A DNA stretch of 64,000 nucleotides from Gammaproteobacteria bacterium (GTDB taxonomy: Bacteria > Pseudomonadota > Gammaproteobacteria > Thiohalomonadales > Thiohalomonadaceae). This document shows, one piece after another, positions 63,011-64,000 of this stretch. Made by a program: the position numbers and the translations under genes. Positions within the stretch are counted from its first letter, which is position 1, and each line of letters begins with the position of its first letter. The stretch is from contig JALOAT010000013.1 of assembly GCA_023228645.1 (NCBI GenBank), positions 1 through 64,000 on the forward strand, in the 5' to 3' direction. A model generated the notes under the pieces. It was given only the letters and a program-made list of their open reading frames with translations. It was not told where the DNA came from and did not search any database.

Positions 63011-63931
63011 ATGTCGACCATGCCTGAGGGCGCAAGCGTTCGTGTGGAAGTCGCACAGGAATGCATCGCTCAGCCGGCGTCTGATTCCGCCACCGCGTAC
63101 GGCGTGCAGGGCAGGGCGAGGGTGAAGGGTCACAGCAGCATTACCGACAAGGAATTTGCGCTGTTTCGCGACCTGATTTTTGAGATCGCGGGCATCCACC
63201 TGTCCGATGCCAAGAAGGCCCTGGTCAGCGGCCGCCTTGGACGCCGGCGGCGCCACCACGGCTTCGCCACCTTCCGTCAATACCATGACCTCGTCACACG
63301 GCAAGACCAGGCCCTCGAACGCCAGATAATGGTCGACCACCTGACTACCAACGAGACCTATTTCTTTCGCGAACCAAAACACTTCGACTTCTTGCGTGAT
63401 GTGCTCATGCCGCGCTTTAGCAACGTTCCCGAACTACGCATCTGGAGCGCCGCCTGTTCCTCGGGTGAAGAACCCTACAGCATCGGCATGGTGTTGGCGG
63501 ATGGCCGGACGGACAACTGGCGCCTCCTGGGCACCGACATCAGCGCGCGCGTACTCGAAGCGGCACGCAAGGGTATCTATCCCCTCGAAGACACCGCACG
63601 CATTCCGCCGCAGTTTTTGCAGCGGTTCTGCTTGAAGGGCATTCGCTCCCAGGCGGGCAGCTTCATGGTGGACCGGGCGATCCGCGAACGCATCGAGTTC
63701 CGCCCCTTGAACCTCAACGGTGAATGGCCCGCACTCGGCCGCTTCCATGCCATTTTCCTGCGCAACGTAATGATTTATTTCAACCCGACGACCAAGGCGC
63801 GGCTGGTACAGCGCCTCATCGCACATCTCGAACCCGGCGGTTTTCTCATTACTGGCCATTCCGAAAGCCTCAACGGCATCCGCACATCACTGCGTATGGT
63901 GACACCCTCCGTTTATCAGCTCGGACGATGA
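63011..63931 (+). CDS. cheR: chemotaxis protein methyltransferase
   Basis: The 306-aa enzyme methylates glutamates on chemoreceptors with SAM. It has the N-terminal helical domain (FRDLIFEIAGIHLSDAKKALVSGRL), TTNETYFFREPKHFDFL near 117, the SAM site IWSAACSSGEEPYSIGMVL near 145, LGTDISARVLEAARKGIY and FLRNVMIYFN near 250. A start-proximal extension of about 40 residues precedes the CheR core. GGAGGA precedes the ATG. The stop overlaps cheD. Confidence 0.94.
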   Translation: MSTMPEGASVRVEVAQECIAQPASDSATAYGVQGRARVKGHSSITDKEFALFRDLIFEIAGIHLSDAKKALVSGRLGRRRRHHGFATFRQYHDLVTRQDQALERQIMVDHLTTNETYFFREPKHFDFLRDVLMPRFSNVPELRIWSAACSSGEEPYSIGMVLADGRTDNWRLLGTDISARVLEAARKGIYPLEDTARIPPQFLQRFCLKGIRSQAGSFMVDRAIRERIEFRPLNLNGEWPALGRFHAIFLRNVMIYFNPTTKARLVQRLIAHLEPGGFLITGHSESLNGIRTSLRMVTPSVYQLGR

Positions 63932-64000
63932 ACAGGGTGCGACAGGACGTTTATCTGAAGCCCGGCGAAGTCTATTTCGGGCAAGGCATCGGCGAGGTCC
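63928..64000 (+). CDS. cheD: chemoreceptor glutamine deamidase CheD (partial)
   Basis: The ATG at 63928 overlaps the cheR stop (ATGA). The visible residues include VYLKPGEVYFGQG, the start pattern of CheD, which deamidates receptor glutamines. The gene runs off the window end, so the catalytic cysteine is not seen. Confidence 0.75.
   Translation, partial: MNRVRQDVYLKPGEVYFGQGIGEV

Overview
The window is GC-rich and densely coded, with reverse dsr genes of the oxidative type (dsrL, dsrEFH, dsrN and dsrR are present). This points to a sulfur-oxidising gammaproteobacterium. The genus cannot be fixed from sequence alone. I found no rRNA, tRNA or CRISPR array.

Layout. 1-2.4 kb: sugar-nucleotide and PhyH-type genes (manC). 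2.4-10 kb, minus strand: an exopolysaccharide export and chain-length module (Wza-like lipoprotein, beta-barrel protein, Wzz-like protein, CpsD-like ATPase) followed by a PqqD / HprK-like kinase / PqqD-nucleotidyltransferase trio. 10-16 kb: a secreted protein with three malectin repeats, an exported Gfo/Idh/MocA oxidoreductase, an RfaH/NusG-like factor and galU. 16-19.3 kb: small housekeeping genes, then a decayed patch holding remnants of a maltose acetyltransferase, an anaerobic sulfatase maturase and a secreted protein.

19.4-33.3 kb, minus strand: dsrABEFHCMKLJOP, a TrpD2-like gene, dsrN and dsrR, closed by a strong terminator. These genes oxidise stored sulfur: DsrEFH and DsrC deliver sulfur, DsrAB oxidises it, DsrL handles NAD(P)H-linked electrons, and DsrMKJOP links to the quinone pool. 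Divergent from dsrA is a four-gene plus-strand operon (33.8-35.7 kb): a 58-aa protein, a 231-aa helical protein, a Cas6-like protein without a CRISPR, and a DsrC paralogue that has lost both C-terminal cysteines (RspA type). This is the most novel part of the window.

36-43 kb: a conserved protein pair, tmk-holB-pilZ-tatD, a 4 x 105-bp tandem palindromic repeat, a double cNMP-binding/rhodanese fusion and a class V aminotransferase. 43.4-49 kb: an arsenic operon (arsR, arsC, acr3) followed by an MBL-fold protein, a permease, a mini-thioredoxin and an ATP-grasp-like protein. 49-59 kb: a KaiB-like protein, then four histidine kinases and three stand-alone receiver proteins, all tightly overlapping and without DNA-binding outputs. 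59-64 kb: a P2-type cation ATPase, a DksA/TraR-like zinc-finger protein, cheR and the start of cheD.

Several families of palindromic repeats are scattered between genes.
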